Origin: Bryobacteraceae bacterium
Lineage (GTDB): Bacteria; Acidobacteriota; Terriglobia; Bryobacterales; Bryobacteraceae
Direction of reading: 5' to 3'
Assembly (NCBI GenBank): GCA_029975915.1
Contig: JARKOC010000177.1
Location: 1-64,000 of the forward strand
DNA: 64,000 bases
Both the position numbers and the translations under genes were made by a program. Below the pieces are notes generated by a model. The model made no database searches. It was not told where the DNA came from and saw nothing but the letters and a program-made list of their open reading frames with translations. This document shows, piece after piece, positions 53,064 to 62,959 of the stretch (its first letter is position 1; each line of letters starts with the position of its first letter).

Positions 53064-55664
53064 ATGACCAGCACAAATTACATCAGACGAATCTTTCTGG
53101 CGACGGCATTGCTTGCCATATGCGCCGTACCGGCAGCCGCCCAGTTCGTGATCACCACTCCGGATCTGCCTGACGGGACAGTCGGCCAACCCTACTCGGC
53201 TTCGCTGCAATCGGTTGGCGGCGTACCACCCATCAATTATTCAATTGTCGTTGGAGCGGGCAGTTTACCGCCTGGCATCACACTGAGCGCGGGCGGCGTC
53301 TTCTCAGGATCTCCGACCTCCGGCGGGTTCTATAACTTCATCGTGCAGGCCGTCGACTCGCCTGCGGCCACAGTTCCCCAGGTCACAACCAAGGCGTTTT
53401 CCATCTACGTCGCTTCGGTGATCACAATCGCTCCGCCGTCGCTGCCGGCCGTTCCCGCAAACGCCCCGTTAAGCATCCAGCTTTCGGCTTCCGGAGGTTC
53501 GGCTCCGTACTTTTGGGAATTCGATTTCCAGTTTCCACAGCAGCCGCCAGCTTGGCTGAGTCTTTCGCAAACCGGTTTACTTACAGGAACGCCTCCGGCC
53601 CAGGGCAGCTATACCTTTGGCGTCATGGTCTGGGATCAGAGCGAATCCTGGGCCCAGAAGGTCTACACGCTCAACGTGAACCCTCCGGTCACCATTACCA
53701 CGGCGGCGCTGCCCCAGGGCACGGCCGGCCAGATGTACAGTACCAATCTCGCAGCCACTGGAGGCGTTCCTCCCTACACATTCAGCCTGATTGGGGGCAC
53801 TCTACCTGCCGGCATCACTCTCAACGCGTCCGGCTTGATATCGGGCACCCCAGGAGCGCCCTCATTCAGTTCGCTTACCTTCAGGGCAACCGATAGCCAG
53901 GGGCAGTTCGGCAACAAAGTGTTCACGCTCGACATTCAGCCGGCTGCACTGAGTTTCACTCCTACCACATTGCCGGCCGGCGAGGTCAACAAAGTCTACT
54001 CACAGACTTTCATGGCCAGCGGCGTCGGCACGAGTTTTTCGTTTGGTCTGGTCAGCGGCTCGTTGCCGCCAGGCTTGAGTTTGAGTCAGGCAGGCGTAAT
54101 CAGCGGAACACCAAGTTCGGATGGCATATTCACGTTTGTGGTCGAGTTGACCTCACTGCAAAGCAGCGTCAGCCAGGCTGTAACCATCACGATCCAGGCG
54201 CCCACGATCAGCATTCTTCCAGAGTCACTGGTTTATGCCACAGTCGGCGTGCCTTACACGGCAACATTGCAGGCGACAGGCGGGACGGCGCCGTACACGT
54301 TCGCGCTGAGCGCGGGCGCCATGCCGGATGGTTTGTCCTTGACGCAGGGCGGGACAATCTCCGGTACGCCGACCGCGGCGGGCACCAACAGCCTGACGTT
54401 CACAGCGACGGACAGCTCAGGCTACAGCGGTTCGAAGCAGTACAGCCTGGTCGTCCTGATGCCGCTGAATCTTACGCCGGCATCGCTGGCACCGGGGAAG
54501 CTTAACATCCCTTACAGCGCCACGCTCCAGCCCTCCGGCGGCATGTCGCCATACAGCTTCTCGGTTTCCGGCAGTCTTCCGCCGGGAGTCTCATTTAACA
54601 ACGGCGTCATTAGCGGCACGCCTACGCAGCTCGGAATGTTCAAGTTCACCGTGACGCTGACGGATTCGATCGGCGGCAGCATTATACGCAACTACCAGAT
54701 TGCGATTCCGTCGGAAATTAAGATCGACACGATGGGGCCGTTGCCTGGAGGAACGGTCGGAACACCCTATACCACCACGATTGTTTCCAGCGCCGGACTC
54801 CCGCCAGTCACCTGGAGTTCGGCTGGCAACGTCCCGCCTGGCCTCTCCTTGAATTCCTTCACAGGCGTGCTGAGCGGGACTCCCACCAAGGCGGGGCAGT
54901 ACACCTTCGATGTCACCGTCAGCGACCCGACCGAGGCCAGCGCGACCAGGACGTTCCAAATCACGGTGGTCCTGCCGCCTCTGCCGCCGGTCACCTACAC
55001 CCAGGTCGGGACCAGCGCTCAGCCCGCTCAGCAGCCCAAATTCGGCCTGCACCTGGGCCAGGCATACCCAGTTACCATCAACGGCACTGTGAATCTGACC
55101 TTCGCCGCGGACCGGGGAGCCGACGATGCGGCGGTCCAATTCTCAAATGGCGCCCGGAGCATGCCCTTCACAATTCCAGCAGGCCAGCTTGATGCCGACT
55201 TTGGCTCGATCCTGGCCGCGCTGCAGACAGGCACGGTGGCCGGAACGATCACGCTAACGGCGAGCATCTCCGCCGATCAGCAGGACCTCACTCCGTCGCC
55301 CGCCCCGCAACACACGATCCGGATCGCGTCAATTGCCCCAGTGATCTCGAAGCTTGAGCTAAACCGCGTCAGCGGGGGGTTCGAGTTGATTGTCACGGGC
55401 TACTCGACGCCCCGCCAGGTCACGTCGGCTATTGTGAAATTCACCCCGGCATCGGGTTCTTCACTGGCCACGAGCGACTTCACAATTTCCGTGGAAAACC
55501 TTTTCCTGACCTACTACTCAGGAGCGGCATCGGCTCCGTACGGCAGCCAGTTCCGGCTGGTGATCCCGTTCTTCGTGCCGCAGGGTTTGACCGGAATCGC
55601 CTCCGCTTCGGTCACGCTCACCAACCCGATTGGAACGTCAGCGGCTACAAGCGTGACGTTCTGA
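53064..55664 (+). CDS. Large secreted protein with seven putative-Ig (He_PIG) repeats
   Basis: 866 residues: signal peptide (FLATALLAICAVPAAAQ), then seven repeats of about 90 residues each carrying LPPGxxL followed by G.ISGTP (GVFSGSP, GLLTGTP, GLISGTP, GVISGTP, GTISGTP, GVISGTP, GVLSGTP), up to about residue 635. A C-terminal region of about 230 residues is another beta-rich module without the repeat. He_PIG repeats are common in large surface proteins that bind polysaccharides or other cells. It ends 14 bases from the converging rsmD gene. No anchor is visible, so it may be secreted or held by a partner. Confidence 0.88.
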   Translation: MTSTNYIRRIFLATALLAICAVPAAAQFVITTPDLPDGTVGQPYSASLQSVGGVPPINYSIVVGAGSLPPGITLSAGGVFSGSPTSGGFYNFIVQAVDSPAATVPQVTTKAFSIYVASVITIAPPSLPAVPANAPLSIQLSASGGSAPYFWEFDFQFPQQPPAWLSLSQTGLLTGTPPAQGSYTFGVMVWDQSESWAQKVYTLNVNPPVTITTAALPQGTAGQMYSTNLAATGGVPPYTFSLIGGTLPAGITLNASGLISGTPGAPSFSSLTFRATDSQGQFGNKVFTLDIQPAALSFTPTTLPAGEVNKVYSQTFMASGVGTSFSFGLVSGSLPPGLSLSQAGVISGTPSSDGIFTFVVELTSLQSSVSQAVTITIQAPTISILPESLVYATVGVPYTATLQATGGTAPYTFALSAGAMPDGLSLTQGGTISGTPTAAGTNSLTFTATDSSGYSGSKQYSLVVLMPLNLTPASLAPGKLNIPYSATLQPSGGMSPYSFSVSGSLPPGVSFNNGVISGTPTQLGMFKFTVTLTDSIGGSIIRNYQIAIPSEIKIDTMGPLPGGTVGTPYTTTIVSSAGLPPVTWSSAGNVPPGLSLNSFTGVLSGTPTKAGQYTFDVTVSDPTEASATRTFQITVVLPPLPPVTYTQVGTSAQPAQQPKFGLHLGQAYPVTINGTVNLTFAADRGADDAAVQFSNGARSMPFTIPAGQLDADFGSILAALQTGTVAGTITLTASISADQQDLTPSPAPQHTIRIASIAPVISKLELNRVSGGFELIVTGYSTPRQVTSAIVKFTPASGSSLATSDFTISVENLFLTYYSGAASAPYGSQFRLVIPFFVPQGLTGIASASVTLTNPIGTSAATSVTF

Positions 55665-55678
55665 TCTGTGCATTTGAG

Positions 55679-56215
55679 TCAGGGCTTCGGCTCGTAGAAA
55701 CTCAGCGAGTTGTCGCCCTGACTCAGGATTCTCACCCGGCGCAGAACACCATAAACCTCGCGCAGGTGGTGGGTGAATTTGGAAGTGTGCTGAGCGATCA
55801 CGAGCGGCCGCGGGGTTTGCCCAAGCCGGTTGAGGCAGAGTTCGTACTCCTGCTCACGGGGATAAGGCGGGTCCAGGAAGACGAAATCGGCATCGAAGCT
55901 GGTGATCATCGGAGCCGCGCTGCCTGCCTTGACCTCGCAACGGTCGTCGATCGACAGCATGCGGATGTTCTCCTCAAGGCATTTCAACGCGGGCCGGCTC
56001 TTCTCGATGAAGATCGCTCGCCGCGCTCCGCGGCTGAGCGCCTCGATCCCGACAGAGCCGCACCCGGCGTAAGCATCCAAGAAGACAGAGCCCCCGATCC
56101 TTGGGGAAAGGATGTTGAACAACGCCTCCCTCAAACGGTCCGGAGTTGGCCGAACCACTGTACCTGGGGGCGTTTTCAGGCGCCTGCTTCGAAACTCTCC
56201 ACCAATCACTCGCAT
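55679..56215 (-). CDS. rsmD: 16S rRNA (guanine-966-N2)-methyltransferase
   Basis: 178 residues, the usual RsmD length. Begins MRVIGGEFRSRRLKTPPG, with RPTPDRLREALFNIL; the SAM-binding DAYAGCGSVGIEALSRGA and the catalytic FVFLDPPYP are intact. It methylates G966 in the small-subunit rRNA. It follows recG by 40 bases on the same strand. Confidence 0.95.
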   Translation of the reverse strand: MRVIGGEFRSRRLKTPPGTVVRPTPDRLREALFNILSPRIGGSVFLDAYAGCGSVGIEALSRGARRAIFIEKSRPALKCLEENIRMLSIDDRCEVKAGSAAPMITSFDADFVFLDPPYPREQEYELCLNRLGQTPRPLVIAQHTSKFTHHLREVYGVLRRVRILSQGDNSLSFYEPKP

Positions 56216-56255
56216 TGAACGGCTTGGTCCCTCTCTTCAGTTTCCCATCTCCACG

Positions 56256-58364
56256 CTACCCGATCAGCGCCAAACCGTACCGGCGCTGCCAGTTTTCACG
56301 AATATACAGGACAGCATCTTCCAGCGCGCCGGGCGAAGGCGGCTTGTCCACGAACGCCACCGCTTCACTGCGCGCGAGTTCAAGAATCTCCTGGTCGCGC
56401 AGGATGCTGCCGATTCTGAAAGCAGGCAATCCTGACTGCCGCGTCCCCAGGAACTCGCCCGGCCCCCGCAACCGCAGATCCATTTCCGAGATATAGAATC
56501 CGTCGGTGGAATCCACAAGCGTCCGGATGCGCTCCCGGCCGTTTTCGCTGAGCTTGTCTGTGACCAGGACGCAGTAGCTTTGCTCGGCGCCCCGTCCGAC
56601 GCGGCCCCTCAGTTGGTGAATCTGTGCCAGACCGAACCGTTCCGCATTCTCCACCACCATGACCGTGGCGTTGGGCACATCGACGCCCACCTCGATGACC
56701 GTTGTTGAAACCAACACCTGGACTTCGCCGCGCTTGAAGCCGTCCATGACGGCGTCCTTCTCCGCTGGTTTCATCTTGCCGTGCAGCAGAGCGACCTTCA
56801 GTTCCGGGAAGACGTGCTTGGACAGTTCCTCAAATGCGTTTTGAGCAGCCTTGACGGCCAGGGCCTCGGACTCCTCGATCGCAGGATAGACGAAATAGGC
56901 CTGGCGTCCGGCCCGGACCTCGCTGAGAACGAAACTGTAAACCTGTTCCAGTTCAAGCTTCGTTTTGTGAAATGTTTTGATTGGACGGCGGCCTGGAGGC
57001 AATTCGTCGATCACGGAGACGTCCAGGTCGCCGTAGATTGTCAGGGCGAGCGTGCGTGGAATCGGCGTTGCTGTCATCACCAGCACATCCGGCGTCACGC
57101 CCTTCTGTTGCAGCGCCTTCCTCTGAAGGACGCCGAAGCGGTGCTGTTCGTCGATGATGGCCAGTCCCAGCTTGTGAAACTCGACGTCCTCTTCCAGAAG
57201 CGCGTGTGTGCCGACGGCCACTTTGGCCAGACCGGTGGCGAGCGCCCGCTTGGCGACATCCTTTTCTTTCTTCGCCATCGACCCGAACAGCGGCGCAATG
57301 GTGTAATTCAAGGGCGCGAGGACACGGCTGAGGTTGGAATAGTGCTGGGAGGCGAGGATCTCTGTCGGTGCGAGCATGGCAGCCTGGTAGCCGTTCTCGA
57401 CCGCGATCACCGCCGCCTGCGCTGCAACGATCGTCTTGCCGCTACCCACATCACCCTGGAGCAACCGGCTCATGGGCGATGCCGACGCCATGTCGAGCGC
57501 AATCTCTTTGAGGACCTTCTTCTGCGCCGAGGTCGGCTTGAACGGCAGCATCTTCAGGATTTGCTCCCGGATCCGTTGAGTCAGTTGGAACGAGATGCCG
57601 ACCTCGATCTGCGCTTGGCGCCGTTTCAACGCCATGCCGGTTTCAAGCCAGAAAAACTCCTCGAAGATCATGCGGAACTGCGCCGGTGTGCGAAAAGCGT
57701 TCAGCAGGCGCAAATCCGTGCCCGGAGCCGGGAAGTGGAGTTCATTCAGAGCTTCCATAATGCCCGGCAGTTTCAGTTGCCTCAGAATGTGCGGCGGCAT
57801 GGCATCGCCGATTTCGCCGACACGGTCCAGGAGCCTGCGCAGAATCGTCCGAAGAGCGCGTGTGCTCACCTTGCCCGCAGCTTCGTAGATCGGCACGATA
57901 CGTCCGGTGTGGAGCGATTCGTCGCCGTCATCATCGCCGCGCAGGATTTCGTGCTCCGGGTGCATCATGGCCAGTTCGCGCGAGTAGCTGTCGAACTCGA
58001 CCTTGCCGTAAAGCGCCACCCTGACACCCGGTTCAAGGACATTGGCCAGATAGGCGGCGTTGAACCACTTGCCCATCAGCCGCGCGCCGGAGCCGTCGGT
58101 AAAGAATGCCTCGAAAAGACCAAGATTCCGGCGGCGGAATCTCGGCATATGGACGGAACGGACCTCGGCCAGCACAGTGGCCATCTCGCCGGGCGCAAGC
58201 TCGGAGATGGGTTTTACGTTGGAACGGTCCTCGTAGCGGAAGGGCGCGTAACTGAGAAGGTCCGCGGCCGTGCGAATGCCCTTGGCTTCAAGATGCTCAG
58301 CCCGCTGAGGGCCGACGCCTTTCAGGTACGTGACGGGAGTTGCCAGATCCACTGGTGAAACCAT
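56256..58364 (-). CDS. recG: ATP-dependent DNA helicase RecG
   Basis: 702 residues, the normal RecG size. An N-terminal wedge/OB region (about 10-240) is followed by two helicase lobes with Walker A QGDVGSGKTIVAAQ, the DEQH box AIIDEQHRFG, TATPIPRTLALT, and QIHQLRGRVGRG. It remodels stalled replication forks and recombination intermediates. Its ATG at 58364 is divergent from an exported oxidoreductase gene only 17 bases away. It is co-transcribed with rsmD. Confidence 0.96.
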   Translation of the reverse strand: MVSPVDLATPVTYLKGVGPQRAEHLEAKGIRTAADLLSYAPFRYEDRSNVKPISELAPGEMATVLAEVRSVHMPRFRRRNLGLFEAFFTDGSGARLMGKWFNAAYLANVLEPGVRVALYGKVEFDSYSRELAMMHPEHEILRGDDDGDESLHTGRIVPIYEAAGKVSTRALRTILRRLLDRVGEIGDAMPPHILRQLKLPGIMEALNELHFPAPGTDLRLLNAFRTPAQFRMIFEEFFWLETGMALKRRQAQIEVGISFQLTQRIREQILKMLPFKPTSAQKKVLKEIALDMASASPMSRLLQGDVGSGKTIVAAQAAVIAVENGYQAAMLAPTEILASQHYSNLSRVLAPLNYTIAPLFGSMAKKEKDVAKRALATGLAKVAVGTHALLEEDVEFHKLGLAIIDEQHRFGVLQRKALQQKGVTPDVLVMTATPIPRTLALTIYGDLDVSVIDELPPGRRPIKTFHKTKLELEQVYSFVLSEVRAGRQAYFVYPAIEESEALAVKAAQNAFEELSKHVFPELKVALLHGKMKPAEKDAVMDGFKRGEVQVLVSTTVIEVGVDVPNATVMVVENAERFGLAQIHQLRGRVGRGAEQSYCVLVTDKLSENGRERIRTLVDSTDGFYISEMDLRLRGPGEFLGTRQSGLPAFRIGSILRDQEILELARSEAVAFVDKPPSPGALEDAVLYIRENWQRRYGLALIG

Positions 58365-58381
58365 CAGTGTACAATGCAGCC

Positions 58382-59323
58382 ATGGCCTATTCGCGGTTTG
58401 TTCTCTTCCTGGCGCTGGCAGTGCCGTGCGCGGCGCAGATCAAGCTTGGGATCGTGGGTACCGACACGTCCCATTGCGGCGCCTTCGCCTCGGTGCTGAA
58501 CAACCCGGCGAATCCCAATCACATTCCCGGCGCGCGAATCGTCGCCGCCTACAAAGGCGGCAGTCCGGACCTGCCCGACTCGGCGAACCGCGTGGACAAG
58601 TACGCCGAGGAACTGCAATCGAAGTATGGGGTCGAGATCGTGCCTGACATTGCCACGCTGCTGACCAAGGTTGATGCAGTGCTGCTTGAGAGCGTCGATG
58701 GCCGCACACATCTGCCGCAGTTCAGGGAGATCGTGAAAGGCGGCAAGCCGGTCTTCATCGACAAACCGCTCTCGTCTACCCTGCGCGACGCCAAGGAGAT
58801 TGCACGCATCGCCAGGCAGAACAACGTGAAGTGGTTCTCGGCTTCTTCGCTGCGCTACGGCGACGGCGTCGCCGCCCTGAAGCAGCCGGGACTGAAGGGC
58901 GTGCTTGCATGGGGCCCCGGACCGACCGAGGAGCATCACGAACTTGAACTCACGTGGTATGGCATCCATACCGTCGAAGTGCTGTTCGCATTGATGGGCA
59001 CTGGCTGCAAGCAGGTGACTATGACGTCCAGTCCCGATGCCGACGTCGTCACGGGGTTGTGGAGCGACGGCCGCCTGGGCACCATCCGCGTGAATCGGCC
59101 TTATTCGGACTTCGGCGCCGCGGTGATAACGCCTAAGACGGTGATGACCAAGTCCGGCAAGGAGTTCTATTCCGGCTATGTGGGCCTTCTCAAAGAGGTA
59201 GTTAAGTTTTTCCAGACCGGCGTCGTCCCCATCCCAGAGGACGAAACCATCGAGATGTTCGAATTCATGGAAGCCGCCCGCCAGAGCAAGCTCAAGGGCG
59301 GCGTTCCGGTATCCATCCGCTAA
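58382..59323 (+). CDS. Exported Gfo/Idh/MocA-like oxidoreductase
   Basis: 313 residues from the ATG at 58382. Signal peptide (SRFVLFLALAVPCAAQ) precedes a nucleotide-binding start IKLGIVGTDTSHCGAF, LLESVDGRTHLPQF, a KPVFIDKPLSST segment (equivalent to the EKP motif) and the C-terminal substrate domain with TWYGIHTVEVLFALMG. Export of this NAD(P)-using family is known for glucose-fructose oxidoreductase of Zymomonas, which carries its cofactor tightly bound and uses Tat; here no twin arginine is seen. It may oxidise sugars outside the cytoplasm. The short glycine-poor fingerprint GTDTSHCG is characteristic of a subgroup of the family. Confidence 0.85.
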   Translation: MAYSRFVLFLALAVPCAAQIKLGIVGTDTSHCGAFASVLNNPANPNHIPGARIVAAYKGGSPDLPDSANRVDKYAEELQSKYGVEIVPDIATLLTKVDAVLLESVDGRTHLPQFREIVKGGKPVFIDKPLSSTLRDAKEIARIARQNNVKWFSASSLRYGDGVAALKQPGLKGVLAWGPGPTEEHHELELTWYGIHTVEVLFALMGTGCKQVTMTSSPDADVVTGLWSDGRLGTIRVNRPYSDFGAAVITPKTVMTKSGKEFYSGYVGLLKEVVKFFQTGVVPIPEDETIEMFEFMEAARQSKLKGGVPVSIR

Positions 59324-59371
59324 GCGGAAAGACCAAAACCTCCGGAAAGTGCTGATACAATCAGGACAGCT

Positions 59372-59928
<557 letters not shown>

Positions 59929-59932
<4 letters not shown>

Positions 59933-60585
59933 AGCTTCACCGTTCGTCAGACGGACTCTGGCATTCGCCGCTGCTTTTGAGCCAGAAGTGGCTCCGGCAT
60001 TCGTTCGGTACGGCACTGGCAGTGCCTGGAGATGGCTTCATCGTCCTTCATCAGGTTCACGGAACCAAGCTTGTGGATGCGTCGGAATGGCATCCCCAGC
60101 TGGCCGCGGATGCGCTGGCAACTGCGCAACCTGGTGTGCGAGTCGCCGTCAAGACCGCCGATTGCGTTCCGATCCTGCTTGCCGATCCCATCCGCCGCGT
60201 CGTTGCCGCCGTTCATGCCGGCTGGCGCGGCACGGCGTGCGGAATCGCGGAACACGCGGTCTCAGCCTTGAGACAGCGTTATGGATGCACTCCAGGCGAC
60301 ATCGTCGCCGCGTTCGGCCCCTCAATCGGGCCCTGTTGCTTCGCGGTGGATCCTGACGCCGGGTTGCGATTTAATGCCATCTTCCCCGAGCGGAGGGACT
60401 TGCACCGCCGAACGACCATCGATCTCAGGGAGGCCAACCGCCGGTTTCTCATTCAAGCCGGCCTTGATCCCGAGAACATCGACTTCGACGCGCCTTGCAC
60501 CTGCTGCGGCGGTGATGAGTTCTACTCCTGGCGCCGTGACCGCTCCCCTGGGCAACGCATGTACTCCGTGATTGAAATCCGATAG
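59929..60585 (+). CDS. pgeF: Laccase-domain protein PgeF (YfiH family)
   Basis: 218 residues starting with GTG at 59929, overlapping the nuoB stop. Copper/zinc-type ligands are visible in [33 protein letters not shown] and [12 protein letters not shown]. The family includes a peptidoglycan-editing purine-nucleoside-type enzyme and is called polyphenol oxidase in older annotations. The unusual neighbour is nuoB, with which it is translationally coupled. Confidence 0.92.
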
Positions 60586-60657
60586 GATTCTCACGCGCGG
60601 CAGTGCGAACTCCATCGTTCGAGGGGCGTCATGGCCGGGGTAAGCAACGTTTAACTC

Positions 60658-60685
60658 CATGAGAGACGAACAGTGCATTCTCATG
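60658..60685. terminator. Hairpin between convergent pgeF and the regulator gene
   Basis: CATGAGA and TCTCATG (7 bp) enclose a 14-base loop in the 139-base gap between stop codons. There is no T run, so termination is possible but unproven. Confidence 0.3.
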
Positions 60686-60724
60686 CAGGTTCAATCTCGC
60701 AGCGCTCCAGCCCCAGCCACGCCC

Positions 60725-62242
60725 TTACAGCGCATCCAGTAGTTTCTTAAATCTGTCCTCGCCGCGCAACGGATCGAGGTTGTTGTCGTTTTCGTACCAA
60801 CCTCGTTGTGTCAGGCCCCCTGCCGCCGCTCTCTCCAGCGCGTCCAGGGCTGGGCCGGTGTCGCCCAGCATCGAGTAAATACAACCCACGTTGTAGAGCA
60901 ACATTGGCTCATCGGGCCGCAAAGAGAGTGCCCGTTCGACCAGTTCCCTCGCTTGCCTGGCCCTTCCAAGCGCAGCCAGTCCGTTGGCCGCCATGTACAT
61001 CGCACGGGCATCGTCCGGATGCGCCGCCAGGTGATGTTCGGCCATCTCGATTCCCTTTTCGCGGCAGGCCCTGGCTTCATCCGGATGACCAAGGTCTTCG
61101 TGGATCTGAGCCATCAGCAACCGGGCTTGAAACTCCAACGGCCGGGTCTGGATTGCCTCCTGGTACAATCTCAGAGCTTTCTCGGACTCACCGAGCGCGA
61201 AAGACTGCCGGGCATAAAAGTAGTAAGCCTCGTAGAGGCCCCTGTCTAAATGAATCGCCCTGCGGAAGGCAGCCTCCGCCTCGTCTGATTGCCCCTTCAG
61301 TGAAAGCGCAAGGCCAAGCGATGCCTGAGCCTGGGCGCATTGCGGGTCCAGTTCCGCGGCCTTCCGGCTCGCCCACTCGGCCTGCTCGCGCAGGGCTTCC
61401 TCGCGGCTCGAATATAAGTACAGATAAGACCAGCAATCAGCCAGCCCTGCGTAGGCAAGCGGATACTCGGGGTCCAACTCAATTGCACGGGAAAACAACT
61501 GGATGGCGCAGTCCATGTCCCGCGGGCCGTATTGGAAGTAGTACTTTCGTCCACGCAAGTAGCAGTCGTACGCCTCTAGATTCCTCGCAGGAGGCTTGCG
61601 GATTGCCGCCTGATCGGCCTCGCTCGCCCCAGTCTCCAATGCCTTCACCACTTCCAGCGCAATTTCCTCCTGGATGGCGAAGACGTCGCCTTGCCACCTG
61701 TCGAAACTTTGCGCCCAGATCTGGTAACCGTTCTCCGCGCTGGTCAATTGGACCGACACCCGCAGCAGATCACCGGCCTTGCGGACGCTACCCTCCAGAA
61801 GAACCCCGACTCCCAGTTTCCGCCCCACTTCCCTGGTATCAACCCCGCCCCGAAACCGGAATGAGGATGCCCGCGACGCCACTTTGATCCGCCCCAGCCG
61901 GCTGAGCCTGCCGATGATCTCCTCCGCCATGCCCTCGCAGAAGTACTCCTGATCCCTCTCCCGGCTCAGATCGGCGAACGGCAGCACCGCGATCGCCTGC
62001 TTCGGCCTTGCATCATCGTCAGCGCGTTCGAGGTTTCCTCCGCGGCTGGCAAACCAGGAGTCCAATTCACGTTTGAAGGCGTAGACTGAGCCCAGTTTGT
62101 CGTGCTGCAGGCGCCGCACAGGCAAGGCTTCTTCCCGCTCCCAACGCTGCACAGTCCGGACACCGCGGTTCAGATAGGAAGCGATCTCCTTCCAGGAGTC
62201 GAGGCGTTCACCCGGACGATCCTGAGCCGCGCCAGTCCCCAT
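60725..62242 (-). CDS. HTH/TolB-N-like/TPR regulator
   Basis: 505 residues. An N-terminal MerR/excisionase-type helix-turn-helix (about 14-65; LDSWKEIASYLNRGVRTVQRWERE) is followed by a FlgO/TolB-N-like domain (about 83-205; IAVLPFADLSRERDQEYFCEGMAEEI) and about seven TPR units to the end. This layout is common in Acidobacteria, sometimes called adenylate-cyclase-like, and is thought to act as a signalling or transcription regulator. No membrane helix is seen between the domains, unlike CadC-type proteins. The divergent small secreted protein gene starts 137 bases away and may be its target. Confidence 0.85.
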   Translation of the reverse strand: MGTGAAQDRPGERLDSWKEIASYLNRGVRTVQRWEREEALPVRRLQHDKLGSVYAFKRELDSWFASRGGNLERADDDARPKQAIAVLPFADLSRERDQEYFCEGMAEEIIGRLSRLGRIKVASRASSFRFRGGVDTREVGRKLGVGVLLEGSVRKAGDLLRVSVQLTSAENGYQIWAQSFDRWQGDVFAIQEEIALEVVKALETGASEADQAAIRKPPARNLEAYDCYLRGRKYYFQYGPRDMDCAIQLFSRAIELDPEYPLAYAGLADCWSYLYLYSSREEALREQAEWASRKAAELDPQCAQAQASLGLALSLKGQSDEAEAAFRRAIHLDRGLYEAYYFYARQSFALGESEKALRLYQEAIQTRPLEFQARLLMAQIHEDLGHPDEARACREKGIEMAEHHLAAHPDDARAMYMAANGLAALGRARQARELVERALSLRPDEPMLLYNVGCIYSMLGDTGPALDALERAAAGGLTQRGWYENDNNLDPLRGEDRFKKLLDAL

Positions 62243-62268
62243 ACTGCCTCACCCTCCCTGCCTCGCCC

Positions 62269-62344
62269 GCGCCAGGGTACGCCATAGTGCGCCATCCGGC
62301 CGTCTGCGGGCTTTGTCGCGCACTAATTTGGACGCTTCGGCGTC
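62269..62344. promoter_or_regulatory. Candidate control sites between regulator and small secreted-protein gene
   Basis: A near-direct repeat ACGCCATA/TGCGCCAT lies at 62279-62295 and a GACGC-TTCG-GCGTC hairpin with a stable tetraloop at 62331-62344. Either could serve as a binding site of the adjacent regulator or as a leader structure. Confidence 0.3.
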
Positions 62345-62379
62345 AACATCGATAGCGGAAACGCCGAAAGGACCCAAAC

Positions 62380-62814
62380 GTGAAAAACCTGATGCAGAAA
62401 TCAATGCTCCTGGCCGCGCTCGCAGTTGCCGGCCTGTTGACATTATCACCCCTCAGCGCCCAGTCGAGAGCCGTCAATTTCAATATCCCGTTCCAATTCT
62501 ACGTCGGTGACACGACGCTGCCCGCCGGTCAATATGGGATTGCGTTCGACCACGCGTTCAACCGCATCCTGGTCTCGGCCACCAGCCTTGACGATGCCGT
62601 ATGGATCCTCCCGCACCGGGTCTCGGGCAAAGGCCAGGATCTGCAGGCGGCCACCGTCACCCTGAAGTTCCACCGCTATGGCGATGCCTACTTCCTTCGT
62701 GAAGTTTGGCGCAACGGCCGCGAGGAAGGGCTGTCCCTGCCTATGACAAAGACCGAGAAGCGCGCCGCCCGCGAGGGGAACTTCCGCCAGGTGGCCCTGA
62801 TCCACCCGCGATAA
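62380..62814 (+). CDS. Small secreted protein of an Acidobacteria-typical family
   Basis: 144 residues starting with GTG at 62380 with AAAGGA 7 bases upstream. Signal peptide (SMLLAALAVAGLLTLSPLSA), then a beta-rich domain with FNIPFQFYVGDTTLPAGQYGI and VTLKFHRYGDAYFLREVW. This pattern (a C-terminal region beginning FxVGxxxLPAGxY) is widespread in Acidobacteria as small exported proteins of unknown function. No homologous function can be given. Confidence 0.7.
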   Translation: MKNLMQKSMLLAALAVAGLLTLSPLSAQSRAVNFNIPFQFYVGDTTLPAGQYGIAFDHAFNRILVSATSLDDAVWILPHRVSGKGQDLQAATVTLKFHRYGDAYFLREVWRNGREEGLSLPMTKTEKRAAREGNFRQVALIHPR

Positions 62815-62858
62815 GTTCCCCGTACTTCAGCGCGTCCGCGCTCGAGTAAGTCCTCCCA

Positions 62859-62904
62859 GGCGCATGAGAGCCTCCGGGTTCGGACCCCGGTTGCCTCATG
62901 CGCC
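62859..62904 (+). terminator. Long hairpin before greA
   Basis: GGCGCATGAG and CTCATGCGCC form a perfect 10-bp outer stem, with an inner CCGGG/CCCGG stem, followed by CTTCTTTC. It probably terminates transcription of the small secreted protein gene. A TATAAT at 62928-62933 beyond it may be the -10 box of greA. Confidence 0.65.
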
Positions 62905-62959
62905 CTTCTTTCGCCCCGTCTGCCCTGTATAATGTGCGGTTGGGAGACTCCCCCGCTCA

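Noticed and set aside
56781..58358. 525-codon open frame on the plus strand opposite recG
   Set aside because: RecG on the minus strand is complete with all helicase motifs; the opposite frame is a shadow.
62859..62904. tRNA-like hairpin containing a GGTTCGG stretch
   Set aside because: No cloverleaf can be drawn; a 10-bp outer stem with one inner stem and a pyrimidine tail fits a terminator better.
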